37,639 nucleotides of DNA from an uncultured Lachnospiraceae bacterium (GCA_934371505.1 CAKRNW010000006.1:1-37639); one strand, 5' to 3'; numbered from the stretch's first letter, positions 16,749 to 24,848 are shown. Numbers and translations are program-made. Notes: generated from the sequence alone by a model not told the origin.

Positions 16749-18128
16749 ATGTACGAAATCAATTTTAAAAATAAACAACACATTTACTTCATCGGTATCG
16801 GCGGCATCAGTATGAGCGGTCTGGCAGAAATTCTTCTGACGGAGGGTTTCCGGGTATCCGGCTCTGATTCCAAGCGCTCCCCACTCACAGAGGGACTGGA
16901 AAAAGACGGGGCTGTCATACATTATGGTCAACGGGCTGAAAATATTACTGAAAATATTGATGTGGTGGTATTTACCAGTGCCATCCACCCGGATAATCCG
17001 GAATATGCCAGGGCTGTGGAATACGGAATTCCTCTTTTATCCCGGGCAGAATTGTTGGGACAGTTGATGCGCAATTACAAATTGCCGGTTGCCATCAGTG
17101 GCACCCATGGCAAGACTACCACGACCTCCATGGTTTCTGAGATTCTGCTGCAGGCAGGTACTGACCCCACCCTTTCCATCGGCGGTATCTTAAAAACCAT
17201 CGGAGGCAATATCCGTGTTGGCGGTTCCCAGTATTTCGTCACTGAGGCCTGTGAATACACCAACAGCTTTTTAAGCTTTTTCCCCAGATACAGTATTATC
17301 TTAAATATAGAAGCAGACCACCTGGATTTCTTTAAGGATCTGGCGGATATCCGCAATTCTTTTCATCGCTTTGCCTGTCTGCTTCCCTCAGACGGTGCGC
17401 TGATCATCAACGGTGAGATTGACCATGTGGAAGAGATTACCAGGGATGTGGCCTGTCCTATTATCACTTACGGTGCCGATCCTTCCTTTGATTATCACCC
17501 GGAGGATATTTCCTGGGATGAATTGGGTCACGCCTCCTTCACCTTAGTAAAAAAAGATGGCACCCGCCGTGACTTCTCTCTGAAAGTCCCCGGAGAGCAC
17601 AATATTTACAACGCCTGCGCCGCCATTGCCCTGGCGGATCTGTTTGCCATCGACACGGAAGCTATCCGCACCGCCCTGTTACATTACACTGGTACGGACC
17701 GGCGCTTTGAGTATAAGGGGGAAGTAAACGGAATCACCATCATTGATGATTACGCCCATCATCCCACCGAAATTGCAGCAACACTGAAGGCTGCCGCCAA
17801 CTATCCCCACAAAACCCTGTGGTGCATCTTCCAGCCTCATACCTATACCCGCACCAAGTCCTTCATGAAAGAGTTTGCACAGGCGCTATCCCTTGCAGAC
17901 CATGTCATTCTTGCCGACATCTATCCGGCACGAGAGACGGATAATCTGGGCATCAGTTCCGAAACTCTTCAAAAAGAACTGTCAGCCCTTGGTGCGAGCT
18001 GTACCTATCTTCCTTCTTTTGCAGAAATTGAAAATTATGTATTGGAAAATTGCACAAGCGGTGATTTGTTGATAACTATGGGTGCCGGGGATGTGGTTAA
18101 AATCGGTGAAAACCTGCTAAAAAAATAA
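16749..18128 (+). CDS. murC: UDP-N-acetylmuramate--L-alanine ligase
   Basis: A 459-residue cytosolic Mur ligase that adds L-alanine to UDP-MurNAc using ATP, the first peptide step of peptidoglycan precursor synthesis. It has the Rossmann-type N-terminal IGIGGISMSGLAEIL (15-29), the ATP loop GTHGKTTTT (118-126), the central EACEY..SF and HNIYNACAA motifs, and the C-terminal DDYAHHPTEI and FQPHTYTRT signatures specific to MurC. The length is normal. The frame is open upstream to 16647, but ATG 16749 is preceded by AAGGGAG and is the first start after the promoter's -10. A terminator follows, built partly from DnaA-box sequence. Confidence 0.97.
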   Translation: MYEINFKNKQHIYFIGIGGISMSGLAEILLTEGFRVSGSDSKRSPLTEGLEKDGAVIHYGQRAENITENIDVVVFTSAIHPDNPEYARAVEYGIPLLSRAELLGQLMRNYKLPVAISGTHGKTTTTSMVSEILLQAGTDPTLSIGGILKTIGGNIRVGGSQYFVTEACEYTNSFLSFFPRYSIILNIEADHLDFFKDLADIRNSFHRFACLLPSDGALIINGEIDHVEEITRDVACPIITYGADPSFDYHPEDISWDELGHASFTLVKKDGTRRDFSLKVPGEHNIYNACAAIALADLFAIDTEAIRTALLHYTGTDRRFEYKGEVNGITIIDDYAHHPTEIAATLKAAANYPHKTLWCIFQPHTYTRTKSFMKEFAQALSLADHVILADIYPARETDNLGISSETLQKELSALGASCTYLPSFAEIENYVLENCTSGDLLITMGAGDVVKIGENLLKK

Positions 18129-18253
18129 TTATCCACACTATCCACATTGTTCGTTCTTTTCTATTGAGGATAACAATGTGGATATTTTTTTTAAAAAAGA
18201 CCTGCCCCTGCCGTCCTTTTCCACATTTTTCTTTTTTATCCACATTATCCACA
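18129..18253 (+). other. Cluster of DnaA boxes upstream of dnaD
   Basis: Perfect TTATCCACA occurs three times: 18129-18137, 18236-18244 and 18245-18253. One-mismatch copies are CTATCCACA (18138-18146), TTTTCCACA (18217-18225) and, inverted, ATATCCACA on the minus strand (18185-18177). The boxes form two contiguous tandem pairs (18129-18146 and 18236-18253) flanking an AT-rich stretch. The genes that follow encode a DnaD-domain protein and a helicase loader. DnaA, the initiator, binds this 9-mer in nearly all bacteria; its binding here is inferred. Confidence 0.75.
18139..18192 (+). terminator. Terminator after murC, stem made of DnaA-box-like arms
   Basis: A perfect 13-bp stem TATCCACATTGTT (18139-18151) with AACAATGTGGATA (18172-18184), a 20-base loop and eight T. 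It is AT-rich for a terminator, and each arm carries most of a DnaA box. Confidence 0.75.
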
Positions 18254-18296
18254 TTTTCCCTGTTTTTTGCGCTTCCGGCTTTTCTGTCAAAATGCC

Positions 18297-18327
18297 GATT
18301 CCCATTTAGGAATCCCCATGCTATAAT
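18297..18327 (+). promoter_or_regulatory. Promoter of the dnaD operon with inverted repeat over the -35
   Basis: TTCCCA (18299-18304), 17-base spacer and extended -10 TGC-TATAAT (18319-18327). GATTCC (18297-18302) and GGAATC (18309-18314) form a 6-6-6 inverted repeat across the -35, a possible operator. Confidence 0.7.
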
Positions 18328-18358
18328 CTCTGATGAATGAGAGAGATGGGAGATTGAA

Positions 18359-19450
18359 ATGGGGAGAATTACAATTTATAACGATGTATATGCCAACAGC
18401 ACTGCTGTTTCCAATTGCTTTATTGATACTTATATGAAAGATGCCAACGATGCACAGCTGAAGGTATATCTCTATCTTCTTCGTATGCTGGGCTCCGGCA
18501 TGTCCACCAGTGTGTCTGATATTGCGGACAAGTTCAATCACACGGAAAAGGATGTATTGCGGGCACTTCAATACTGGGAGAAAAGGAATCTGCTCTCTCT
18601 GGATTATGACAGCGATAAATCCCTGTCCGGTATCCATCTGTTTGATATGAACAATACCCACCCGGCAGAAACTGCGGTTCAGGATCAGCACGCTTCCGTT
18701 AACCGGCCGATTGCTCCTGTTGTGTCCATCACATCCCGCACAACGGTTGTTCCGAAATCAGAGAACACCTCTGTCACTGCAAAAGATCCCTATGTAAAAC
18801 CGGATTATACCTTAGATCAGCTTAGGGAATTTAAAAACCGCCAGGATACTGCACAGTTACTTTTCATTACAGAGCAATATCTTGGGAAGACACTGACCCC
18901 CACAGAGATCAAAACAATTTTCTTTATGCATGACCAGCTGCACTTTTCTGAGGATCTGATTGATTTTCTGCTGCAGTATTGCGTCGGCCGCGGAAAAAAA
19001 GACTTCCGGTACATAGAAAAGGTAGCTGTCAACTGGACTATGGCAGGCGTTACCACTCCCAAGGAAGCAGAACAGTTTACCTATAAATACGACAAAACCG
19101 TTTATTCTATTATGAATGCCCTGGGTAAAAACTCTGCTCCCACCAATCGGGAGGTGGATTACATCAATCGCTGGACCCGGGAATATGCCTTCACTGAGGA
19201 TATCATTCTGGAGGCATGTGCCCGCACCGTACTTGCAACTGACAAACACCGTTTTGAATATGCAGAGGGGATTCTTTCCAGCTGGCGCCAGGCAAATGTT
19301 CACTCTCCTAAGGACATTGCCCAGCTGGATGCTGTTTACCAGAAAAAGAAAGCTGCCCAGCCTAAAACTGTGACAACCAATAAATTCAACCAGTTCACCC
19401 AGAACTCTTATGATTTTGATGAACTGGAGCATGAGATTCTCAGCAACTAG
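18359..19450 (+). CDS. DnaD-domain replication initiation protein
   Basis: A 363-residue protein with an N-terminal winged-helix-like domain (about 1-95), a low-complexity Thr/Ser/Val linker (100-145) and two DnaD/DnaB_2 C-terminal-type domains. The hallmark YxxxIxxxW is present twice, as YIEKVAVNW (218-226) and YAEGILSSW (301-309). In Firmicutes DnaD and DnaB remodel the origin and help load the replicative helicase; two such domains in one protein is the DnaB (B. subtilis)-like arrangement. ATG 18359 has GGGAG 6 bases ahead. It starts a three-gene operon with the helicase loader 23 bases downstream, and DnaA boxes lie upstream. Confidence 0.9.
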   Translation: MGRITIYNDVYANSTAVSNCFIDTYMKDANDAQLKVYLYLLRMLGSGMSTSVSDIADKFNHTEKDVLRALQYWEKRNLLSLDYDSDKSLSGIHLFDMNNTHPAETAVQDQHASVNRPIAPVVSITSRTTVVPKSENTSVTAKDPYVKPDYTLDQLREFKNRQDTAQLLFITEQYLGKTLTPTEIKTIFFMHDQLHFSEDLIDFLLQYCVGRGKKDFRYIEKVAVNWTMAGVTTPKEAEQFTYKYDKTVYSIMNALGKNSAPTNREVDYINRWTREYAFTEDIILEACARTVLATDKHRFEYAEGILSSWRQANVHSPKDIAQLDAVYQKKKAAQPKTVTTNKFNQFTQNSYDFDELEHEILSN

Positions 19451-19473
19451 ATGCAGGAAAAGGAGATTCATCC

Positions 19474-20445
19474 GTGGCACTTACCAATTCGCAATACAAT
19501 TCCATCATCCGTGGTTATGAAGCGGCTCAAAACCGCAACCATCAGATCTATATGGAGCGCAGGGATGAAGTATACCGTGAGATTCCTTCCTATGAAGCAT
19601 TGGAACAGGAAATTTCCACCTGTTCCGTAGCCTGTGGCAAACGGCTTCTGGAAGGTGATTCCCACGCTCTGGAGGAATTAAAAACCATGCTTGCCGCTCT
19701 TCGTGCCCAGAAATCCACACTTCTTGCTGCACATCATTTCCCCGCCGATTACCTGGATCCCATCTATGATTGTCCTGACTGCAAGGATACCGGCTACATT
19801 GATGGTCAGAAATGTCACTGCTTTAAGCAGCAGATGATCACATTGCTGTATGAACAGTCCAACATTCAGGAGCTTCTCGCCTCCGAAAACTTCAACACCC
19901 TCTCCTACAGCTATTATTCCGGAGAGGATCTGACACGTTTTCAGAATGCGGTTCTGACCTGCCAGAATTTTATCAACAATTTTAATTCCGACTATCACAA
20001 TCTGTTTTTCTATGGAACAGTGGGAACTGGAAAATCTTTCCTCTCCTGCTGTGTCTCCAAAGAATTGCTGGAACGTGGACATTCCGTACTTTATTTCAGC
20101 GCTGCTGCCCTGTTTGAAACCCTGTCCCGCAATTCATTTTCCTATAAATCAAAAGAAGAACTTTACAATATCTGCGAAGACTTATATAATTGTGACCTGG
20201 TGATAATAGATGACCTGGGCACAGAGTTAACCAATAATTTTGTGGCAACACAGCTTTTTACGTTGCTTAATGAACGGCATCTTCGTAAAAAGTCTACCAT
20301 TATTTCCACCAATCTGTCTCTGGAAGAATTGCGTAACCGCTATTCCGACCGTATTTTTTCCAGAATTACCAGCCACTATGAAGTGTGCAAGCTAACCGGA
20401 CCGGATATCCGGATGCAAAAAAAACGTATGCTAAACAGAAAGTGA
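19474..20445 (+). CDS. Replicative helicase loader (DnaC/DnaI-type AAA+ ATPase)
   Basis: A 323-residue AAA+ ATPase that delivers the DnaB-family helicase at origins and restart sites. An N-terminal helical region is followed by a zinc-ribbon pattern with Cys100, Cys103, Cys114 and Cys116, then Walker A GTVGTGKS (181-188), Walker B VIIDDLG (243-249), sensor I STNLS and the C-terminal RI-x-SR-type arginine motif (DRIFSRI). The zinc motif and length match the DnaI-like loaders of Firmicutes. The start is GTG 19474 with AAAGGAG about 9 bases ahead. The next gene starts 9 bases after its stop. DnaD-domain protein and loader side by side is the normal dnaB-dnaI arrangement. Confidence 0.92.
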   Translation: MALTNSQYNSIIRGYEAAQNRNHQIYMERRDEVYREIPSYEALEQEISTCSVACGKRLLEGDSHALEELKTMLAALRAQKSTLLAAHHFPADYLDPIYDCPDCKDTGYIDGQKCHCFKQQMITLLYEQSNIQELLASENFNTLSYSYYSGEDLTRFQNAVLTCQNFINNFNSDYHNLFFYGTVGTGKSFLSCCVSKELLERGHSVLYFSAAALFETLSRNSFSYKSKEELYNICEDLYNCDLVIIDDLGTELTNNFVATQLFTLLNERHLRKKSTIISTNLSLEELRNRYSDRIFSRITSHYEVCKLTGPDIRMQKKRMLNRK

Positions 20446-20454
20446 GGTTCTTTC

Positions 20455-21636
20455 ATGCCTAAGCGCGAAGAAAAGAGAAACTTGGAAACAATTCCTGCCG
20501 GTTCCCTCGGCATCATTCCTTTGGAGGGATGTAAATCTCTGGGAGAAAAGGTTGACTACTATCTTGTAAAATGGAGAACAGAACGTGAAAGCGAGCACAA
20601 AGACTCTCTTGCTTTTGCAGGCTATCAGCGTGATTCCTATATCGTAAATACCAAAGTACCCCGTTTCGGCTCCGGTGAAGCAAAGGGTGTGATCAACCAG
20701 TCCGTTCGTGGTGACGATCTCTATATCCTGGTGGATGTATGTAACCACAGCCTTACCTACTCTCTGTGCGGCGAAGTGAATCATATGTCTCCTGATGATC
20801 ATTATCAGGATTTAAAGAGAATTATCTCCGCAGTAGGCGGAAAGGCAAGACGTATCACCGTAATCATGCCCTTCCTGTACGAAAGCAGACAGCATAAAAG
20901 AAGCGGACGTGAGTCCTTAGACTGCGCCATCGCTTTACAGGAATTAGTTCATATGGGAGTTGATAATATTATCACTTTCGATGCCCACGATCCCCGTGTG
21001 CAGAATGCAATTCCTCTTCACGGTTTTGAAACCATTCAGCCTGCTTACCAGTTTATCAAAGGTCTGCTTCGCAATGTAAAAGGTCTGGAAATTGATTCCG
21101 ATCATATGATGGTCATCAGCCCGGATGAAGGCGGTATGGGCCGTGCAATTTACATTGCCAACGTATTGGGACTGGATATGGGCATGTTCTATAAGAGAAG
21201 AGACTATACCCGCGTTGTAAACGGACGCAACCCCATTGTTGCCCATGAGTTCTTAGGAACCAGTGTAGAGGGAAAAGACATGATCATCATCGATGACATG
21301 ATTTCCTCCGGTGAAAGCGTACTGGAGGTTGCTGCCGCCCTGAAAGCACGCAAAGCACGAAACATCTTTGTGTTCTCTACTTTCGGTTTATTTACCAGCG
21401 GTCTGGACAAGTTTGATGAAGCCTATGCAAATGGCAGTATCAACCGCGTACTGACTACCAATCTGATTTATCAGGCTCCTGAACTTTTGGAGCGCGAGTG
21501 GTATATCAACTGCGACTTAAGTAAATATATTGCATATATTATTGATACCTTAAATCATGATACTTCCATCAGCGATCTGCTCAATCCTGTTGAGCGTATC
21601 CAAAGTATCGTAACCCGTTATAAAATGGAGAACTGA
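20455..21636 (+). CDS. Divergent ribose-phosphate pyrophosphokinase-like protein
   Basis: A 393-residue PRPP-synthetase-family protein, about 75 residues longer than the usual enzyme. The two-lobed phosphoribosyltransferase fold is recognisable, with VDVCNHSLTYSL, a flexible-loop equivalent RQHKRSGRES (145-154), DAHDP (176-180) where canonical Prs has DLHA, and the PRPP loop IIIDDMISSGES (277-288) in place of DDMIDTAGT. The changes leave room for an altered activity or a regulatory role; I regard PRPP synthesis from ribose 5-phosphate and ATP as likely, not certain. ATG 20455 follows GTGAGG, which overlaps the stop of the loader gene 9 bases upstream. A strong terminator follows. It sits in an operon with replication-initiation genes. 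Confidence 0.85.
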   Translation: MPKREEKRNLETIPAGSLGIIPLEGCKSLGEKVDYYLVKWRTERESEHKDSLAFAGYQRDSYIVNTKVPRFGSGEAKGVINQSVRGDDLYILVDVCNHSLTYSLCGEVNHMSPDDHYQDLKRIISAVGGKARRITVIMPFLYESRQHKRSGRESLDCAIALQELVHMGVDNIITFDAHDPRVQNAIPLHGFETIQPAYQFIKGLLRNVKGLEIDSDHMMVISPDEGGMGRAIYIANVLGLDMGMFYKRRDYTRVVNGRNPIVAHEFLGTSVEGKDMIIIDDMISSGESVLEVAAALKARKARNIFVFSTFGLFTSGLDKFDEAYANGSINRVLTTNLIYQAPELLEREWYINCDLSKYIAYIIDTLNHDTSISDLLNPVERIQSIVTRYKMEN

Positions 21637-21668
21637 ACTAATTTGATATTTGATTCCCCAATCAAAGG

Positions 21669-21706
21669 AGAAGCCGTCCTGCCTTCGGACAGGACGGCTT
21701 CTTCTC
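21669..21706. terminator. Bidirectional terminator between the prs-like and large membrane-anchored genes
   Basis: A 13-bp stem AGAAGCCGTCCTG (21669-21681) with CAGGACGGCTTCT (21690-21702), closed by a C-TTCG-G tetraloop with one mismatch. T-rich flanks on the plus strand; convergent genes end on both sides. Confidence 0.88.
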
Positions 21707-21724
21707 TCTGTTACTGTCTTATTT

Positions 21725-24262
21725 TTACTTTGGAAGGTAGGTCAAAAACTGCCAGTTTCCGTTTTCAAACAGGCTCTTGGAATCATTCATTCCCTTCTTA
21801 TAAACAGTGCCATCTGCCGGATCCATTACCACAATATTGAATTCATTAAATCCAATAATCAGATACGCTTCCGAGGTTTTTCGGGAGATGGCCAGAACAG
21901 GATCATCCATGTTTACATAATATAACAGTGCATCCAGTGTATTTCCGGACAGGTCTAATACCCGTTCCTGTTCCAATACTTTTTTCAGAATATCGAAAGG
22001 AAGTTCTCCCTGTTGTAACATATACTGGGTCTGCCGTGGAACTCCTGCAAATTCTAACATTGCATCCAGGCATACCGCCACACGGGTCTTCTCTTCTGCA
22101 GCCGCAATTCCTCCCTTAATCGCCATGATCTGGTTTTTTACACTGCGGGTCGTGCGTTTCCAGATGTAGCTTCCGTCCTCTGCCAGTACAATCCCGGCAT
22201 TTTCATATGCCTGTTTTACAGCAGGTCCCGGCTGTGCATAGATTCCCAGCACTTTCCCAAGTGCATAAACATAGTAATGCTCTGTCTCTTCCTTTTCCAC
22301 AATATCCAGCTGCTTTGAGCCTTCGAAAATAACTTCCTTCGGTGTCAGTACTTTGACAGCACGATCCGCAATGGGATCCTTCAACGCAATCTGATAGATC
22401 TGCTGATACTTTTCTGTTACCACACGTTCCTGCACGTTCACCAGTTGTCTGGGTTCTTCCGAACTCATAATCTGGGTATCTTCTGCATCTTCCCAGCCAT
22501 CCTCTGTTTTTACAACCCTTTTTAGTACGATCTGGTTATCCTCCACCGTTGCACCAGTGATATAATAACCTTCCTGGGAATAGGTTTTCAGGACTTCGTG
22601 ATTTTCATTCTCAATGAAAAGTTCATGCAACAGCCAGGTCTTGCTCCCGGATGGCTCCACAATGGCATCGCTCTCCCAGGCCAGTCCATAGATTAAATCC
22701 TCTTCCATAAATCCTAACGGTATGATCACCCGTCCCTCTCCTGCTTCGATCCTGTGCTCCTCCATGGTTGTAAGGTTTTTCAGAATCAGTGCCGACGGAG
22801 TTCCGTTTTTTAATTCCTGCCAGACGAACATTTGATTGGATTTTGACACATCATAAGTGTCTCCCTGAAGTCCTTTCACCACCACCGTCAGTTGTCTGTT
22901 CTCCAGATTCACGGTATATACCGTGTCCTGCATGGTAAAAAAGAAATCATTACTTTTGCTCAGATAGGTCAGCCGGTCAATTTCTGCTTCCAGAACTTCG
23001 TAGGTTTTGTCATAGGGAATATAAAGCAATTCCTCCACCGTATTTAGGGACGCATTATAACCGTAGACCACAATCCCCACCTGTCCTTCGTGTTTTCCCC
23101 GGTTCATGTAACCGTAAACCATAAACTGTACATTTCCGCCCTCATCCACGTTGAGGATCCGGATTCCGTATTGCCGGTAAGTAGTCCGTTCATCCCAATG
23201 CTTCTGATCCGTAAAACGGAACAAAACAGCTATCTTCCCATCGGTGGTCTGGTAACAGTAGAGCGCTCCTCCTGACACAAAAGCCACTACACTTCCACCA
23301 TCGTCCTCCATCAGCTGTGCTGCCTCCTGCCGGATTCCAAGCTCTATTTTATTACTATTATATATATTTGCCGTCTCATCAAAATACTGCTCCATGGTTC
23401 GTTCAAAATCCAGCAGATAAATACGGTCTTTGGTATAACGAATCCGATAGCTCTCCTCCACACGATAGTACTTGTTCTGTCTTCCTTCGGGAATCGCAAG
23501 CAGATACGTGATTTGAAAGGATCCTGTCTGCTGATCCAGTTCCAGGATCGTCACCTGCGCAGGGGTTACCTGTTTGGGTTGTAACTCCGCCCAGGTGATC
23601 TGACTGAGGCTGCTGTGAATATTGGCATATCCAAGCGTAGTGTTATCTCCGGAAGAATCCGGTTCCAGATAAACAGCCAGTTCTTCCGCCGCTTCCTTAT
23701 CAAAAGTCTTTTCATGGAAATCTCTGACAAAAGCTGCTTTCTCTGCCGCATGATTATTTTCCGACTGAATCAGTCGTGTATAGAACCACACATTTTGTCC
23801 ATTTTCCAACAGTACCTGAAGTACCAGTTCATATTCCTGGTCCGCTTCAATCAAATCCTTCAGCGTGATGAATCCATAAATCTGTTCTTTGGTCTCCTGA
23901 TAGTCCTCCAGTTCATGATCTTCAATCAGCCGCCCTCCATCCACACTTCTTACCTGATAACTGACTTTTGCGATTGTCTGCCCGTATTTATTGATCTCAA
24001 ATTGCAGTTTCCGATCCAGCTGCACCGGTTGAATGGTATCCCGCTGTAATTTACAATCCCGTTCCTCACTGTAGCCATGCAGCGTGTTGATCGAATCTCC
24101 GTTCAAGAGAAAGGCCACCGTGGGAAAAGTGGCATCAGCCATCTGTGCCGTCATATCTGCATTTCCCCTGTTGATCATATGACTGATCAGCACCAATGCC
24201 ACCAGAAATGTAAGAAAGTATACCGTTCCCTTAAGGATACCCAGCTTGATCTTTTTATCCAT
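21725..24262 (-). CDS. Large membrane-anchored extracytoplasmic protein with degenerate C39-like domain
   Basis: An 845-residue protein of unknown function. One N-terminal transmembrane helix (about residues 11-30) places the rest outside. The body is rich in short beta strands with repeated patterns such as YGYN, IYLLDFER and VFVWQELKNG, suggesting a beta-propeller-like region. The last 136 residues (21725-22135) resemble a C39-like papain-fold peptidase: AMLEFAGV, then GNTLDALLYYVNMDDPVLAI and AYLIIGFNEFNIVVMDPADG. The catalytic His of HW..VVGY is replaced by Ala, and no Cys stands in the usual CGP position, so it is probably inactive and may bind peptides or wall material. ATG 24262 has GGAG 10 bases ahead; ATG 24307 lies inside an inverted repeat and has no good site. 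Confidence 0.75.
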   Translation of the reverse strand: MDKKIKLGILKGTVYFLTFLVALVLISHMINRGNADMTAQMADATFPTVAFLLNGDSINTLHGYSEERDCKLQRDTIQPVQLDRKLQFEINKYGQTIAKVSYQVRSVDGGRLIEDHELEDYQETKEQIYGFITLKDLIEADQEYELVLQVLLENGQNVWFYTRLIQSENNHAAEKAAFVRDFHEKTFDKEAAEELAVYLEPDSSGDNTTLGYANIHSSLSQITWAELQPKQVTPAQVTILELDQQTGSFQITYLLAIPEGRQNKYYRVEESYRIRYTKDRIYLLDFERTMEQYFDETANIYNSNKIELGIRQEAAQLMEDDGGSVVAFVSGGALYCYQTTDGKIAVLFRFTDQKHWDERTTYRQYGIRILNVDEGGNVQFMVYGYMNRGKHEGQVGIVVYGYNASLNTVEELLYIPYDKTYEVLEAEIDRLTYLSKSNDFFFTMQDTVYTVNLENRQLTVVVKGLQGDTYDVSKSNQMFVWQELKNGTPSALILKNLTTMEEHRIEAGEGRVIIPLGFMEEDLIYGLAWESDAIVEPSGSKTWLLHELFIENENHEVLKTYSQEGYYITGATVEDNQIVLKRVVKTEDGWEDAEDTQIMSSEEPRQLVNVQERVVTEKYQQIYQIALKDPIADRAVKVLTPKEVIFEGSKQLDIVEKEETEHYYVYALGKVLGIYAQPGPAVKQAYENAGIVLAEDGSYIWKRTTRSVKNQIMAIKGGIAAAEEKTRVAVCLDAMLEFAGVPRQTQYMLQQGELPFDILKKVLEQERVLDLSGNTLDALLYYVNMDDPVLAISRKTSEAYLIIGFNEFNIVVMDPADGTVYKKGMNDSKSLFENGNWQFLTYLPK

Positions 24263-24285
24263 AAATTGAAAGCTCCATAAATATA

Positions 24286-24320
24286 GTCGTGATGCTTTTC
24301 TTATCATAACACACCACGAC
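24286..24320 (-). repeat. Inverted repeat upstream of the large membrane-anchored gene
   Basis: GTCGTGATG (24286-24294) and CACCACGAC (24312-24320) can pair over nine positions with one wobble in minus-strand RNA, around a 17-base loop that contains the -10-like TATGAT. It is either an operator flanking the -10 or a leader hairpin. Confidence 0.5.
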
Positions 24321-24345
24321 CATATTTTCGCAAAAATTTTGTAAA

Positions 24346-24711
24346 TTAAAACTTAAGATATCCTTTCCGGTTGTCATGCCGTCTGCGATAAATCTCATAA
24401 AACAGGATCAGCTGTATCAGTTCTTTATCCGAATCCTGCATGGCATTTTCACCCTCTTCTTTTTTCAGAATATCAAGAATCGTATCCGCCAGACGCAACA
24501 GCTGTAGCTTATCCGGATACTCATCATAGATCAGGCTTCCCTCATAATCCATCTTATCCAGGACCTGTGCAACCTGACGCTGCCCCTGTTTTGCTTTTTG
24601 AGGATACATCTGACCAATATATTCCAGATCCCGCATAGCAGTGTCTTCATCCTGATACAGGAGAGGGAAGGGATATGCCATGTAAAAAGGAAGAATTCTG
24701 TGATGTTCCAT
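24346..24711 (-). CDS. Conserved-looking small protein, function unknown
   Basis: A 121-residue soluble protein, mostly helical by composition, with an aromatic N-terminus (ILPFYMAYPFPLLYQDED), a DLEYIGQMYPQKAKQGQRQV segment, DKMDYEGSLIYDEYPDK and a basic C-terminus RRRHDNRKGYLKF. No signal peptide and no enzymatic motif. I do not recognise a named family. ATG 24711 has ACGGAG 8 bases ahead. It lies between the V-ATPase terminator and the large membrane-anchored gene on the same strand; the distance to the latter (83 bases) and the inverted repeat there suggest separate control. Confidence 0.75.
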   Translation of the reverse strand: MEHHRILPFYMAYPFPLLYQDEDTAMRDLEYIGQMYPQKAKQGQRQVAQVLDKMDYEGSLIYDEYPDKLQLLRLADTILDILKKEEGENAMQDSDKELIQLILFYEIYRRRHDNRKGYLKF

Positions 24712-24796
24712 TGTTTTTCTCCGTTATCTGCTTTCTCTTTATTATATGCAGAAGCTTTTAAGTGTGAGCCGTACGTTCTATCCGGTCGCTCTCCAG

Positions 24797-24832
24797 ACAG
24801 AAAAAGGGCATCATCCATTGATGACACCCTTT
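24797..24832 (-). terminator. Terminator of the V-ATPase operon
   Basis: In minus-strand RNA a 13-bp stem forms from 24832-24820 and 24815-24803 with loop AATG, including two G-U pairs that exist only on this strand, followed by a short T run. It is placed 17 bases after the stop of subunit D. Confidence 0.75.
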
Positions 24833-24848
24833 CTCTCCTGTTCTTTTA

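Noticed and set aside
18129..18253. Chromosomal origin of replication
   Set aside because: DnaA boxes are present but dnaA, dnaN, rpmH and recF are not, and no clear unwinding element with DnaA-trio repeats was seen. A regulatory cluster is the more modest reading.
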